Positions 34,481 through 47,159 of a stretch of DNA of 64,000 nt are shown in pieces; within the stretch, counting starts at the first letter, position 1, and every line of letters begins with the position of its first letter. A program made the translations under genes and the position numbers. The notes below the pieces were generated by a model. The model made no database searches, was not told the DNA's origin, and saw nothing but the letters and a program-made list of their open reading frames with translations. Source of the DNA: Phyllostachys edulis (taxonomy: Eukaryota > Streptophyta > Magnoliopsida > Poales > Poaceae); NCBI GenBank assembly GCA_036346405.1, contig CM070568.1, positions 7,322,221 through 7,386,220 of the forward strand. The letters are read 5' to 3'.

Positions 34481-37400
34481 CAACAGGGTCCGGTACGTAA
34501 GGTTTCCACCGCACGAAGGTCTCAGCCCGCATCGAGTACTTTAGCATGTACTTCTGCTGGATGAACGCCCTGTCGTACATCTCCGGGCCATCGATCCACT
34601 GGAAGAAGTGGTAGCGCATCTGTAGGATCAAGGATAATCGACTAGAGGGGGTGAATAGGAGGTTTTTAAAACTTTTCAACTAATTAACAATTTAAGACAA
34701 TTATGGACTACGTCTAAACTAGATACAATTCTAGCTAAATAATTCTACACAAGAAAATAGCTAGAAATGTAAATGCGGAAGTAGTAAAGACAAGAATAAA
34801 TCACAATAGAGACATTGAATTTTTTCCCGTGGTATCGAAGACTTGCTGGTCTTCACTAGTCTACATTGAGGAAGCTTGAACTAATCAAGCCAGCTCCACA
34901 AATTAAGCCTTGACCCACGATCACTATCGTTGCTCTTCCTCCACTCCGAAGATGGAGAGCATGCAACCACTTCATAATCCCTTGCCGGGTCACTTCACAA
35001 ACTCCTTTGAAGTGATCACCGCGCAACTTCTTCCTCGAACCATATAGGTGCCTGCTAGCACCAAGAGTAACAAATCGTAGCGCTCACTTGAAGACAGCCA
35101 AGTGCCAAGGTGATCAACTAATGATACAATGCACTTGAATGCTCTCAACTACCTAAAGACGAGAAGAATTTAAAGCAAATGAGTAGTAAAGAGTGTATAT
35201 GAGCTCACGAGACTTCAATGTAAGAGCACAATGCTTAATGATCTCAAGAGTTGCTACTAGAAGACAGGTGAGGGAGTATTTATACCCCTCACCAACAATT
35301 CTAGTCGTTACAACTACTTTCTTGAAAAATCAGGATTTGCGGTAATACCGCCGTTGAAAATATGGTATTACCGATTTCTGCTCAACAGTTGGAACAATGG
35401 CATTTAATGCTCTAAACTAGCCGTTACAAAAAGATTTGCGGTACTACCACCAACTATAAATCGGTTTTACCGCACAGCGATAATACCGCTTGGCTATATC
35501 GGTATTACCGATTTCCAGAGACTTAGAAAACACAAAAGAAACACCCTCTCTGGAAATATCATACCGCTGTGTAAAACTCGGTAATACCGCATAAGAAGTG
35601 CGGTCATACCAATTTTTCCTGAACACTTGGACCAACCCGACAAGTTCTTTTGATCGGTCCACACGATCGAACCACCCAATCGTACTGTCCGATCGGCCAC
35701 ATGTTTCGCTCAGATCAGATTGAACGTTCGAACCACTCGTTCAGACCGTCTGAACGTTCACCTATCCTGCGGTAATACCTCTTTTCACTAGCAGTCATAC
35801 CGCTTCCAAGAATCCAAGAAAAGCTCCCAAAAACATGTTATCTGTAAAAAAACATATCGCCACTTATATGCGGTAATACCGCTCATACACTGCGGTCATA
35901 CTGAATTTGGGGTTTCAAGAAAAATCATCCAAAACTTGCTCTTTGGAAAATACATACCGCCATGAATATTTTGGTATTACCGACCTGCGGTAATACCGAT
36001 CAATAGTTGCGGTCTTACCGATTTTTCTGAACAGTTTTCTAAAAGCAAAAACAAATGTAATGCATGACTCCTAGTTGATCAAAATGGCACAAGAATTAGA
36101 TCCTGAAGCTACTAGCTATGATCCATCTTTATAGTATGGCATCTAGCCTATACATCCTGTCTTTTCCCCAAACACCGAGACCGGTAAAATACTATAAAAT
36201 GATCCTTAGATTATCTGATACCTTTGCTTGAGACAAGTCGATCTTTATCACCTTTGCATTGCTATTACCATGTCATCATTCATCCTTTGGGACTAATCAT
36301 TAAAATATCTTAGCACACAAGTTAGTCCCTTAATATAATGTTAACATTAATCACCAAAACTATTTTTAGGCGTGGGGATGAAGTAAAAAATTCAACGTAG
36401 AGAGAGAAAAATCGATGCGTGCGAAAGAAACGCTTATGAGGTGGCGCCCGCACGTGTTGTACGCCCCGGGCGGCGGTGTCTGGGTGTGTGGACTGAATGA
36501 TCTCTGTCGGCTCGCCACACACACACTGCGGGATCGGAAAATATGGTGGTACTCGAGCATCTTTCATTGAAAAATCTGGGTATTGTAAATGTTTCCTCTT
36601 CTGCGCAAGCCATTTGCGCTTTTGCAACACCCTCGTGTAGAAGTTTGTCAAAGAGTCTATAGCTGGGTATCGTAGAAGTTTGCGCTGTACATAACAAACA
36701 AGGTGGAAAAACATTACATTACGACACTGAATGATGACCGGATGAGCTGGGTCTGTTGGGACAATCCTTCATTGAGTGCCTAGGGGTCTTGCATATCCCG
36801 CACTTGATTATGCGACTCATACTGGTACATTGACTGGTATCTATGTCATTTTGGAAGCGCCGCGTCTGCCGTCGCCCTTCCTATTCTCTTCAAGTCCTGT
36901 TGGGACCCCATTGCACCATGTCGACCAAAGATCCTTGTAGTTCATTTCCAAGTAAATGCAGTGAAACTCTCCACTCCATGTACCAAATAGGTGCTGCATG
37001 TCGTAGTACTCGAAGATGTACGGCGTAGATATTTGCCTCATTTGTGCACACACCTTGTACACATGCGAGCATGGCTTGTGGAGAAGCTTCGGCTTGTTGT
37101 AGGTGCATGTCGCTACATCACCTAGGGTGCATGCTTGTTTCCTTTCCCCCCTGGCAGGACTGTTGATGTATTTTTGCTGAAGCCTGATCTCGTACTTCCG
37201 CCTAAGGCTGTCGATCATACGGATGTCGTGCATTCGGGCCTTTTCCATCTTCCGGTCCATGTGCCTTTGCATGTTCTCGGACCACCACTTGCCTTCGTCC
37301 ATCTATCGCTTGGCTGTGGTGGCTCTATTGATGAAATAACCAACAGTGCGAGTCCATGTCTTCTGGATAATCGCGGTGATAGGGAGACACCGCACACCTT

Positions 37401-39289
37401 TGAGGATGCTGTTGTAGACCTCAGACATGTTGGTCGTCATAATCCCATACCTCGCACTGTCTGTGTCATAGAAGAAGGATCATTTCTCCAATTCAGGAGC
37501 GTGGCTATTAATCCACTCGAAGAAGCTTATGGCACTACTGGGTTGCTCCCCCTCCGGAGTGGACTCCCTTGTATGCCTCGTAGTCTGGTGTTCGAGGTCT
37601 CTCCAAATGGACTCAAACTTCCGCCTCTGGTTCTGCAGACGCAATGCTTTGAATGTCTTCATGAGTTCCTGACTCCAAAACTACGTGAACAAGTTAGATG
37701 CAAGATGCCTCATGCACCACCTGGATTGCACGTCGTTCCATTGGTGAGACGGATCCATCCCATACTGCATGGTGTTGATGGCCACCAAAAACCTAGCATT
37801 GCGGTCTGTGATTAGGCAGACATTGGGCCAGTCTCCTACCACCGCTGTCTTTACGTTCTCCAGGAACCACAGCCAGCTGGATGTGTTCTCGCTCTCTACA
37901 ATGGCAAATGCCACAAGGAGAAGCTGGTCATTCACGTTGGCCGCCACCGCGGTGAGGATGGTGCTCTTGTACCTCCCCGTGAGGAAAGTTTCATCCATCG
38001 TTAATACGGGACGGCACAACTTGAAGCCCCTGATGGCCTAAGCAAAAGCCCAGAACACCCGGTCCAGTGTGAAGCGGTTGGGCCCTTTCCCAGCATCTTC
38101 ATGGTCAAGTTTGTTTGTGTGCGTACCGGGGTTTGATTCAACAATTTGGTGAAGTAATCTCGGTACAAGGTTGTATGCCTCTTCGTATATCCCGTACATG
38201 TTCTCGATAACCTTCTGCTTGGCTCATCGGACCTTGTTGTAGCTGACTGGATAGCCAACCTGATTGGTGACTTTCGACATCAGCATCTTGGGGGAGAGAG
38301 ACACGTCCGCCTCAACTAGGTGTGTGATGAGGCTTATGCGGAAGTTATGTTCCAATGCTGCCGTAGGGGCTCGCTGAGCTCGCAAGTGTTGTCAATCAGT
38401 GCCTTGACCGTGAAAACCGAGCTAAAGATCTTTGCTCGGTGAGCGCTAACCTTGTCAGGGCAGCCTTCCACTACGCACTTCACTGCGTACTTTCCTAGGT
38501 TGGACCGGTGCACTCGGTACATATGGCTATGGCTGATGGACAAGGTGTACCGTGCTATAGCTTGTTGCACGGCCACCTTGTCTGGGAAGCGCTACCCAAC
38601 TAAGAGTGTGTCGGCTTCAAACCCCCACTGGGAGCCTTTTTCTTGCGGTAGTACGAGCGAACACACCACGATATCATCAAGTCTCGATGCCATGTAAGGA
38701 CCACCGGCTTGGTATGCGTCCTCGTTACTACCATCCGAGCTTGGGTCGGCGTCCTCGTCGGACTCCAACTCAAGAGACTCATCTGGTGGATACTCGTGGC
38801 AGTCGATGCGGGCCGACCACCACATTTCCGCCCCCTCATTTGGCACAAAATTAGGCACGGGACTTCCCTTCGAGGCAGCACATTCCGTGCTACCATCTCA
38901 CGCTCGGGCTGTGCTTGCCCGCTTGTAGAGGCCCCAGCATCATCAAGGTTTTCCGGCGCCTTGCGTACGAAATTCACGTACATCATAGGCTTCCCGTGAA
39001 TGGCCGCCACAGGCTGGGAGGCAATCTCCATGTACTGCCTCCATGCTATGCTTCCATTCACCTTGACGAGCTCCCATAGATAATTCGTGCAGGTGATCGC
39101 TTCGATCGCAACTTTCTTCGTCGTTGGCTCCATGACGAACTCCCTCTGGATGCAGCTTCGCAACACGTGAATATTCATCGCGTAGAGCCCCTCCGCCCGG
39201 ACCACCTTGTACTGCCATCTCGACAGGTCCAACCCATCGGGTTTGTCCCGTACGAGACCATTGCCGTAAAACACAAACAAGTTTTGCAT
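34240..39289 (-). pseudogene. MULE (MuDR-type) transposase, interrupted by a solo LTR
   Basis: Minus strand, start MQNLFVFYGNGLVRDK at 39289. In order: an amino domain of unknown function; the plant MuDR DNA-binding domain (38576-38334, YAVKCVVEGCPDKV); the catalytic region (38019-37681) with LTMDETFLTG, CLITDRNARF and WCMRHLASN; FDT-type blocks including MTTNMSEVYN near 37430 and VRCLPITAIIQ; a SWIM-type metal site around CTYNKPKLLHKPCSH (37130-37080); a CCHC knuckle CGICKTPRHSMKDC (36760-36825); and a GRF-type zinc finger CVCGEPTEIIQSTHP with FFQWIDGPEM, split by the LTR at 34621. It would cut and move MULE DNA. Frameshifts and stops are frequent, so it is inactive as it stands. Confidence 0.88.
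34621..36370 (-). mobile_element. Solo LTR of a Sirevirus, inside a MULE intron
   Basis: Starts TGTAGGATCAAGG and AGAGGGGGTGAATAGG, like the Sirevirus LTRs at 17435 and 14612. It carries many short palindromes of the form CGGTAATACCG (35340-36010), where the other LTRs use CGGTACTACCG. No internal genes or primer site follow. The right boundary is approximate (near TCACCAAAACTATTTTTAGG) and no target duplication was found. An acceptor CAG follows the left edge on the minus strand, so it probably sits in an intron between the two halves of the GRF finger. Confidence 0.75.
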
Positions 39290-39302
39290 GTTCGAAAATA
39301 GC

Positions 39303-40145
39303 TAAAGCCACAACAACCACTAAATAATTACAAATGAGTTATGCCTAACTAATTCCTACTTAACTAATTATGACTGATTAATTACCACTACATAAATTAC
39401 TGGTAGTTCATTTTCACTAATCATTTCTGCAAACAATTGATTACGACTAATTAATTACCACTAAAAAATTACTAGTGCTTCATTTCCACTTATTTAATAT
39501 GCTGTAATGATGACTACTAAACTAATTACAACTAATTAATTACCACTAAACTAATTCATTACTGCTGAACTAATTAATTACCTCTAAACTAACTAATTAC
39601 GTTTGATTAATTACCACTAAAAAATTACCAGTACTTCATTTCCACTTACTTAATATACCGTAATGATGACTACTAAACTACTTACGACTAATTAATTACC
39701 ACTAAACTAATTCATTACTAGTGAACTAACTAATTATGACTAGATGACTAAGACTAACTAATTACGACTACGATAATAACGGCAAAAACATCCGATAAAT
39801 TACCTACCCTTTGGGGAAAGTAATCAAAAAGGCCGAGCGACGAGCGACGAGAAGCAAAAAAATAGTTAACCTCCCAATAAAAGTAATTATGTTACATTCT
39901 CTAAGTTCTCAGCAACGAACGCAAGAACAATAATCGAAATGCAAATGAGAGCGGAGGATGAGTAGCGGCGTTGGCACCGGGAATTCCGTAAGTGTTGGCG
40001 CCGGAATTCCATAAGGGAGGAGGGACGGTGGGAAAGATGGCCACCGTGCGGTTTTTTAATTCTCCGCAGAACAATCCGGGTGCGTGGCGGGTGTGATGGG
40101 CGGAAGGGAGGGCCGGAGGGGCGCGCGTGTCAGGGCGGTGTTGCG
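39303..40145 (-). other. MULE 5' region with TAATTA-rich degenerate repeats
   Basis: From about 39303 to 39790 the phrase CTAATTAATTACCACTAAA recurs at least five times with substitutions. It lies between the transposase start and the right TIR and would hold its promoter. From 39790 to 40145 no feature is seen apart from a GC-rich block next to the TIR. Confidence 0.6.
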
Positions 40146-40448
40146 AGAAAAATTCTGAATGAATAAAATTATGACAAATTTACACCGTATAGTATACTGT
40201 GTCAGGAGGCTCCACAAAAAAATTCATAATTTTTTGAATTCATTTGCTATATTTTATAATTTCTACGAACAGCCGCGAAACCTAATTTCCAAAACCTTAA
40301 TTTCTCGAAACCCTAGCGGCGGCGGGACATGTGACGGCGCATGGGCTATTGGCGCACGGTAACCATGCACCAACAGTGCAATTTCTGCAAATACGCGACC
40401 TCGGTAGTCATTTCTGCAAATATAAATTGAAAATCTGGAAAAAAAATC
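40146..40448. repeat. MULE right TIR
   Basis: Inverse of the left TIR, ending TTTTTTTTC-type sequence just before the target duplication GACAAATAA at 40449-40457. Confidence 0.88.
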
Positions 40449-40457
40449 GACAAATAA

Positions 40458-40712
40458 GCCAAAAACTCTGTGTATTATTGCATTTCCGCACAGAATACAT
40501 CAATACTGCCACATGAGCAACGGGTCCATCCCCACGTTCTCCCCTTCCCCTTTCTCTCCCCTCCCCAACTCTCCTTAATTGCACAGCACACCCCTCTCTC
40601 GCTCGCTCGCTAGCCCTTCATTTCCCCAACTACTTTCTTCACAGGTCTGGCTGCTTCCTTTGTCCCTCCAGCTCATTCACTCCATTCTTCATCCCATCGG
40701 ATTGCTGATCCA
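40458..40712 (+). promoter_or_regulatory. Short remaining upstream region of the OVATE gene
   Basis: Only 255 bp separate the MULE target duplication from the start codon. No clear TATA box is visible; the CT-rich stretch from about 40535 resembles a plant leader. Any more distant control sequence must lie within or beyond the transposons. Confidence 0.5.
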
Positions 40713-41708
40713 ATGGGCAAGAAAGGCGGCCTCACCTCTGTCTTCTCCAGGCTCGTCGTCGTCGACGACTCCCCCGCCGCCGCCGTCGACTCGGCTTCAC
40801 CGCCGCCGTGGCCGTGGCCGTCTTGCCGGAACCCGCAGACCACCTCCTTCCGCGCCGACGACTATCCATGCTCGACGGCTGCTGGTGGCACCAGATGCGG
40901 CAGCCCTGCCGGCGCGAGGCTCCGCAGGGCCACCAGCGAAATGTACGAGACGGTCAACTCGGTCTACTTCGACTCCGCCGACGAGTCCTGCTTCGATCAC
41001 GAGGAGGAGGAGGACGTGCTGGACGACGACAGATTCTCGACGACGACCGCATCCGAGGAGCGGTCGGAGGCGGTGATCCGCAGCCTTAGCCGGACGACGT
41101 CCACCGACCGCTTCTTCTTCGACCCGGGGCCACCGATCAACTCCATCCTGGCGGCGGCCTCCGCCTTGCCGGCGAGGACACCACCAGCGGAGGCGAAGGC
41201 CAAATTGACGGTTTCTAACGATAATGACGAGAAGCTTCTGGAGCCGTACTCCAGCAAGTCGCTGGTGGAGGAGAGAGTGGCGGTGGCGGTGGCGGTGGAC
41301 TCGGAGGACCCGTACCGGGACTTCCGGGCGTCCATGGAGGAAATGGTGGCGGCGCACGGGCTGCGCGGCTGGGAGGCGCTTGAGGAGCTGCTAGTGTGGT
41401 ACCTCCGGGTCAACGCCAAGCACAACCACGCACTCATCGTCGGCGCCTTCGTCGACCTGCTCGTGGGCCTCGCCACCACCTCGCCGTCCACCGCAGCGAC
41501 CACTACAACAACGACGGCGACGACGAGTAGCAGCAGCAGCAGCGCGAGCACTAGTAGTAGTACGAGCACGAGCGCTATCAGTGATGGTGGTGGTGTCACT
41601 AGACGCACCACTAGGTCCACTACAACCGCTGCAGCAATGGAGCGACGCGGCGGCGGAAATGAAGCTTCTGCTTCTTGCTCCTCTTCTTCGTGCGTCACGT
41701 CTGACTAG
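40713..41708 (+). CDS. OVATE family protein (plant transcriptional repressor)
   Basis: A single-exon 331-codon frame from ATG at 40713 to TAG at 41706-41708. Residues 197-254 (DPYRDFRASMEEMVAAHG to AFVDLLVGLA) form the OVATE (DUF623) domain, with the invariant WEALEELLVWYLRVN. Residues 133-146 (RFFFDPGPPINSIL) match the short conserved block upstream of the domain in the OFP13/15/16/18-like group. The amino end (MGKKGGLTSVF) fits family starts; an acidic run lies at 94-107, and residues 258-330 are Ser/Thr-rich low-complexity. OVATE proteins act in the nucleus, repressing transcription through partners such as TALE homeodomain proteins, and influence organ shape; this role is inferred from the family. 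The CT-rich leader at 40540-40700 contains TCTCGCTCGCTCGCT. GC content is far above the flanks, usual for grass single-exon genes. It is the only intact gene in the window. Confidence 0.95.
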   Translation: MGKKGGLTSVFSRLVVVDDSPAAAVDSASPPPWPWPSCRNPQTTSFRADDYPCSTAAGGTRCGSPAGARLRRATSEMYETVNSVYFDSADESCFDHEEEEDVLDDDRFSTTTASEERSEAVIRSLSRTTSTDRFFFDPGPPINSILAAASALPARTPPAEAKAKLTVSNDNDEKLLEPYSSKSLVEERVAVAVAVDSEDPYRDFRASMEEMVAAHGLRGWEALEELLVWYLRVNAKHNHALIVGAFVDLLVGLATTSPSTAATTTTTTATTSSSSSSASTSSSTSTSAISDGGGVTRRTTRSTTTAAAMERRGGGNEASASCSSSSCVTSD

Positions 41709-41887
41709 GACGAGGCCGGCGAGAAGGCAAGTGACCATACTCGCAATTAACCAACCAAACGAAATTAATTGATGGGGTTTGGATGATGATCGATGTTAAT
41801 TAGCAGTATACTTTTCTCTTTCCTCTCTTTTTTTCTGCCTTGGAATTGATTTTTTTTCAAGCTAGGTCGGACCGAGGAATCCAATGC

Positions 41888-41893
41888 AATAAA
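41888..41893 (+). terminator. Candidate polyadenylation signal of the OVATE gene
   Basis: AATAAA 180 bp after the stop codon, in AT-rich sequence. Confidence 0.5.
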
Positions 41894-41989
41894 TGTATGA
41901 TTTGATACATTCATTGGGGGCTAGGGATGCAATGCAATTAGAGTGCAAACGGGTGCGTATCACTCATTCTATGTTTTATTTTTATTTTT

Positions 41990-42514
41990 TTAAATTAAAA
42001 ACAGATAGTGTTGGATATCTATTTCTCCACTAAGGTCGTGGGTGGCCAAGAGGGTCCACTTTATCTTAGCAGGAAATGTGAAGGTCGCTCAACGAGCTTT
42101 CGGTCGATCGAGCGAACGAAAATTATTCATTTCTTTTACACCCCTACAGGACATTAGACAGTGGAAGTATAATCAGATCAAACACTGAGAGACTAATCGC
42201 TGAGATTTCGAAAGAAAAACACTTAGTATTCCCTGCTGACTCAGATGCCACAATCCACCTATCTGCTATCTTGTTCCTAAGAGAAGTCACAACAGGCTTT
42301 CCTCATACCACCTAACATACGGATTGATATCGTTCATCCTGTATCATATTTCGTATTTTTTCCTTGGAGTCGGAGTCGGACACAGATAGTGTTGGATACC
42401 TATTTTTTTCATCCTGTATTCGCTCAGCAAGCCTTTGGTCGGTCGGACATAAATTATCCGCTTTGTTTACACCTGCTAGAAATGAGATAGGGACTACTAC
42501 TAGTTTGACACTTC
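41990..42514. repeat. Diverged direct repeat downstream of the OVATE gene
   Basis: ACAGATAGTGTTGGAT followed by a TCGGTCG phrase and TTACACC occurs near 42000-42150 and again near 42380-42480. No gene is seen. The copies may be remnants of an old element. Confidence 0.5.
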
Positions 42515-42522
42515 AATGGTAC

Positions 42523-45500
42523 TAGGGATGGCAATGGGCCCTATTCCCCGTTCCCTGACGGGGAATTCACCCATTAGGGGGTCGGGGTTGTGGCTATTTC
42601 TCCCCCACGGGGATGCTAATATGCAAATATAATTCCCCATCGGGTGTAACGTCCTCAAAATACTTAAGTTGGATTAGCTCAGCATATCATGAGTTATGTG
42701 TGTAAATTATGCTTTAATGTAAAACTTTGGTTGTTGTAATAAAGTTTGAACCGAAATTTCAAAATTTCAATTTGAATTCAAGCTTTATTATGAATCCAGA
42801 AATTTGTGTGATTAAAAGTTGTTGGAGATAATTTATTTAAATACTAGATTATTTAACATGAATTAATATTATTTTTCACAAATTTTTAGAAGTCATTTTG
42901 ACCTCACCAAAATTCAAACCATTTCTCTATTACAGATTTGAAAATAATTTATTTCTGACAAATTTTAGTCTGAAAAGTGTTTGAAACTATTTTTTGTAAG
43001 TCTTGCTTGATTCTCAAAATACTCACAAAAATTTTCAGAATTTTTCAAAATTTTATTCTATTTCAAATCGCTCGGTCAAACGTTTTGCATTTCGGTCAAA
43101 CTTGAATCCAAATCCTAACTCTAACTATTCCGATCGGACCGTCCGAGTCTAGCTGGTCCGGTCGCACCGTCTCATCACGCCATTTTCGTGTGAACCGTCC
43201 AATGCTAATTGCACGGCTCACATCACCGGAGCCGTTCGAACTATCCAAACATCACCACGCATCAGGATCGTCCGATGCTGATCGCACGGCTCACATCGTC
43301 GGTGCCGTTCGGACCGACCGAGCCTAGCACTGTTCCAACTAGACCCGACTGCCATTTGGTTTGATCCAAACCGCTGACAGGTGGGCCCCACTGGTGCGAA
43401 TGGCCTTTGTCTTCCTCGGCGCCGCTCGGACAAGCACGCTGGCGTTCTGCATGCGTGCCACCGCATTGCCAAATTGACACATAGTGCCTTCGTGTCCATC
43501 TTTTAGGCATCACCAACACTCTAAGCCCATCCATTTTCTCCCTCGTGCATTCTTTCGTTCTCTCCACTCTCTTTTTCGTTGCCGCCGAGGAAGAACATAG
43601 GTGGAGCGCCGCCGTTGTGCTACCTCCCGCGAGCCCGCAACCCCACCGCTGGATTTCACTCACCGTGCCACGCCCGTTTTGGCCGGTCTAGGCTTTCCTT
43701 GTCCACGAAATCGCCGAGGGCTCTACTTTCGTCCTCACGGCCGGTAGCCATGGCCGCGTAGCGCTTTGGAGCTCAAGTGAATTATCCTTTGAATCTTTTT
43801 GTCCCTTTTAACCGCATTGTTCCACGGAGTATAGTGACAAGTTCAATCTTGGTTTTGGAGCTTCGACGAGGACGTCTGGGTCCATCTTCTTCAACCACGG
43901 TGAAGCTCCGCTATCCGCATTCTGGCCAACTCCGACCTCCTCCGTCATTAGTGTTGAGGGTATCGCGATCCTAGTGGTCAGGCGATCCCGAAGCAACCTT
44001 CACCGAGCTTTATTGAAGCCCGTAGCGCCTTCTCCTCGAGCGCCATCCTTCGGCTTCGCTTCTGGCCGCCACGGGCTCAATTCCGGTGACTTTTGGGTTC
44101 CTCGCCACCTCGAGCAAGATCGCAGTGTCACTCCACAGCTGTTGGTGTTGCTCGCGAGTCCGGAGAGACCAGCTCCTCCGCTGGATCACCTCGCACGGCC
44201 GTGCCGGATCTCGCTCGGCGAGCACCTCGTTTAACTTCCGACAATATTAGGGTAATGGCCGTCATCAATTCTTAATTGTGTTCCTAGTGTTCTTATGACG
44301 AGTAGGCCCCACAGTAATCCACCTGATTAGAAATTTAATTTAAACTTGCTTAAGCCTTTAAGTGTTTGACATGTGGACCCGCTTAGCCGGTTAAGTGAAA
44401 GTGCATGTTTGGGAATACGTTTTCACTAATAGGAAATGTATTTCTTATATGCTTAGATCCAATTTACGCTTTCATGAATAGAAGATGTATTCACTTGAAT
44501 ACGCCTTCAGCATAGCCTTCGGCAGAGACCAAGTCAACTTTGACTGAGTCAAACTCCAACACCGGTCCTGCTTGTCATTCCCTATGACTAGCGAAGGACG
44601 AGTTTAAAAGGTATTTAACTCGTTTAGTAATTCCGAAACAAGTTAAAGTTGTACTAGAAATTCAAATAACTTGAAAATTTCATAACTAAATCATTTTAAC
44701 TCCAAATTGGAAGAAATCAATTTTGTTAGTTTTAATTTTTAGTATACTTTTAAATGGATTAGGTTTTAAGTATGCTTCTGTTTTAGAAAATTTTGAATTT
44801 TTTTTATTTGTACATTAATGACTTTAGCTTTGTAAAATGTGTAGAAAATTCATATGAACTCCAAATGAACTAAAACTTTCACCTAAATTCACCTAAAATT
44901 ATAATATACCTACTATGTGAATTGCATGCATTTTTGAATGATTTGTTATTATTGGCTTTATTTGAAGTTTATTACAATATCGTCTTTTCGTTAGGTTTTC
45001 GACGGTTCCGACGCATATTGAATTCAATCTGTGGGTAATTACAAGTGGTGCCAACAAAGGCAAGCAGTTCTTTCCTTTGATGCACGTTGAATTCCTATTA
45101 ATTTTAAAAACTATTTATATTGATTTTTAAGTATTCTATCCATCGCTTTAATTTCAATTACTTGTATGTCAATTGGGTAGTTTAGTTATATCTTCTTGCT
45201 TCATTGGCCTTCCTTGAAAATTGATTACCCCTTTTTTCTTGAATAATTAAGGTTATATGTTATATGGGTTGTTTAATAATTTCTAGAACGATGCTTAGTC
45301 ATACTAGTAGATGTAGTCAAAAGTGGTTGATGGAGCTAGTCCATTAGCCAAGATTAAATTGAATTATGTTGGAATTGAGGATTATGTTCAGATCTTGGAT
45401 CTTGATATTGTGGACATGTTGGATATTGGGTTCTTTACATTTTAACTTGGACAGGTGTAGGGTTATTGATGAGAATTATTGATGAGAAATTGGTATGAAA

Positions 45501-47159
45501 TTATGTAGCCCCGTCTGAGTGATTAAGGACCGGTCTGTGTGGTGTCGAACCAAGTCATACGTGCAACTACATGCTGGGTTAATTGCGAAGGCTTGGCCTA
45601 TTAATTTGTAGTGTGTTTACTATCAAACCACAAATGGATTGACAATTGTTGTTTTATTATTGTTATTGTTGTATTGTCAATCCAGTAGGGGCATGTTAAG
45701 TTTTTTCTTACTTGCCCTTAAGGGTCGCTTGTGTTTGCGGAAAAGCTTCGCAAGGACTTACTTACACAACGAGGTGTAACCATGGTTCAGGCGACCGATA
45801 GTCTGCCATGGTATGTATCCTCGGATTGGTTTAATAGTTGACACATGGCATTATAACGGCATCGTTATGATATCTCAATCACACTCCTACGAAAGAGTGC
45901 ATTGGCCGACATTAAGAGATATTCATATCAAGTAGGTAAAGCAACAGAAACTCTGCAGAGTCTTAAATCTATTTGAATAGTCGTGTCCCAGGTCATAGAC
46001 AATACTTGTGGAAAACCATGCACAGTTAGTTGTGGGAATAGGAAAGAGTATGTTGAAAAAGAATTGTCATCATGAACGAGAAGTTTATGCATTGATGTTA
46101 GTTTACCCGAGTGAAGTAGCCACTTTGGGTATGATTTTCTTGATGATTAAATCTTGGAAATACTGATCATAAATTGGAGAATCTACTATTATATCATATT
46201 TCAAATATCTGTCAAATGGCAATTTCAATCTATATTAGTTATCTTGTCAAATAACCTGGCTTTACACTAAAAACGAACCATTTTAGCCATCCTTTGACAC
46301 CAAGTGTATTTAATTAAACTTGTTATTCGTAAGTCTTGCGAGTATGTTTTTATACTCAGTTGGCTTGTCTTTGTTGCAGGTAAGAACGTCGTAGTTAATG
46401 TTTCAAGTTGAGGCGTTAACGTTGGTACTTCGGCTTTAATCCCAGCCGGTTGCCCTTGGGGTTGTGGCGCACCATTGGGAAGCTTGTTTTTATTACTTGA
46501 CATTCTATTCTTTTTTACTTAATGTTTTCCGTTGCTAATTTTTATTCGTTATACTCTAATCGTGTATGCAAGTGATATGATGTTGTATGGATATGTGCAT
46601 GTTAGTAGCTGATCATGGGAGCTAACATGAGACACATATCCGGATACTCGAAATCAAATTCATTTTCGGTTAAGGATTGCGTCTCTGACGTAATCACTTA
46701 ACTTGAAACGGTTTAATTTCAGGGTACTCACATCGGGTGATATGTGGGCCACCCCCGCTACCCACATGGGCCCCCGGTAACCCTATGATATGTGGGCCAC
46801 TAGCCCACTACTACACTGTTTAAATATTTAAGGGCTTGCTTGCTTATTTGCTTGGGAGTTGGGACACCATCTTTAAGAATATTGTTGGAATTCTTTATTT
46901 GGTACACTGATAAGCACTGTTTAAATCATTTGGAACATTGATTCTGTCGTCTCTATGTGTGTCTGTGTAGGAGAGGTTGGGGGTCCAATTTTCGGGTCTG
47001 TGTCCCCGTAGGGCCCCGATAACCCGACGGGGACGGAGAACGAGGGAGAATAGCACCTCAGGACAGGGACGGGAAAGGGAATGGGAATTTTTTTTTCTTC
47101 TCTTAAGGACGGAGATGTTCCACCACTCCCTGTCGGGGAATGACCTGTTGCCATCCCTA
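42523..47159. mobile_element. Non-autonomous hAT element carrying a nested solo LTR
   Basis: Perfect 12-bp terminal inverted repeats TAGGGATGGCAA, flanked by an 8-bp target duplication with one mismatch (AATGGTAC at 42515-42522, AATAGTAC at 47160-47167). Subterminal sequence is rich in GGGGA and CCCCG blocks. Without the LTR the element is only about 545 bp and has no transposase. Confidence 0.9.
42645..46732 (+). mobile_element. Solo gypsy-type LTR, 4088 bp, inside the hAT element
   Basis: Starts TGTAACGTCCTC, ends GGGTACTCACA, with a perfect 5-bp target duplication TCGGG (42640-42644 and 46733-46737). No primer site, gag or pol is inside. A GC-rich zone (43130-44260) produces spurious open frames. 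It is comparable in length and ends with the solo LTR at 20203-24251, in the opposite orientation. Confidence 0.9.

Larger units (their letters stand above)
32656..40448 (-). mobile_element. Mutator-like element (MULE) with long TIRs and perfect 9-bp TSD
   Basis: The flanks GACAAATAA at 32647-32655 and 40449-40457 are identical 9-bp direct repeats, the Mutator signature. The terminal inverted repeats extend to about 33099 and from 40146; shared inverted phrases include ATTTGCAGAAAT, CACCGTATAGTA-type and GAGGCTCCACAAAAAAA-type stretches and CATTCAGAATTTTTCTC. A minus-strand transposase of MuDR type fills most of the interior. Without the solo LTR and internal repeats it would be about 6 kb. 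It lies 255 bp upstream of the OVATE gene start codon, counted from the right target duplication. Confidence 0.93.

Noticed and set aside
40797..41698. Long minus-strand frames opposite the OVATE gene
   Set aside because: Shadows of a GC-rich coding region; they have no motifs, and the plus-strand frame has the OVATE domain.
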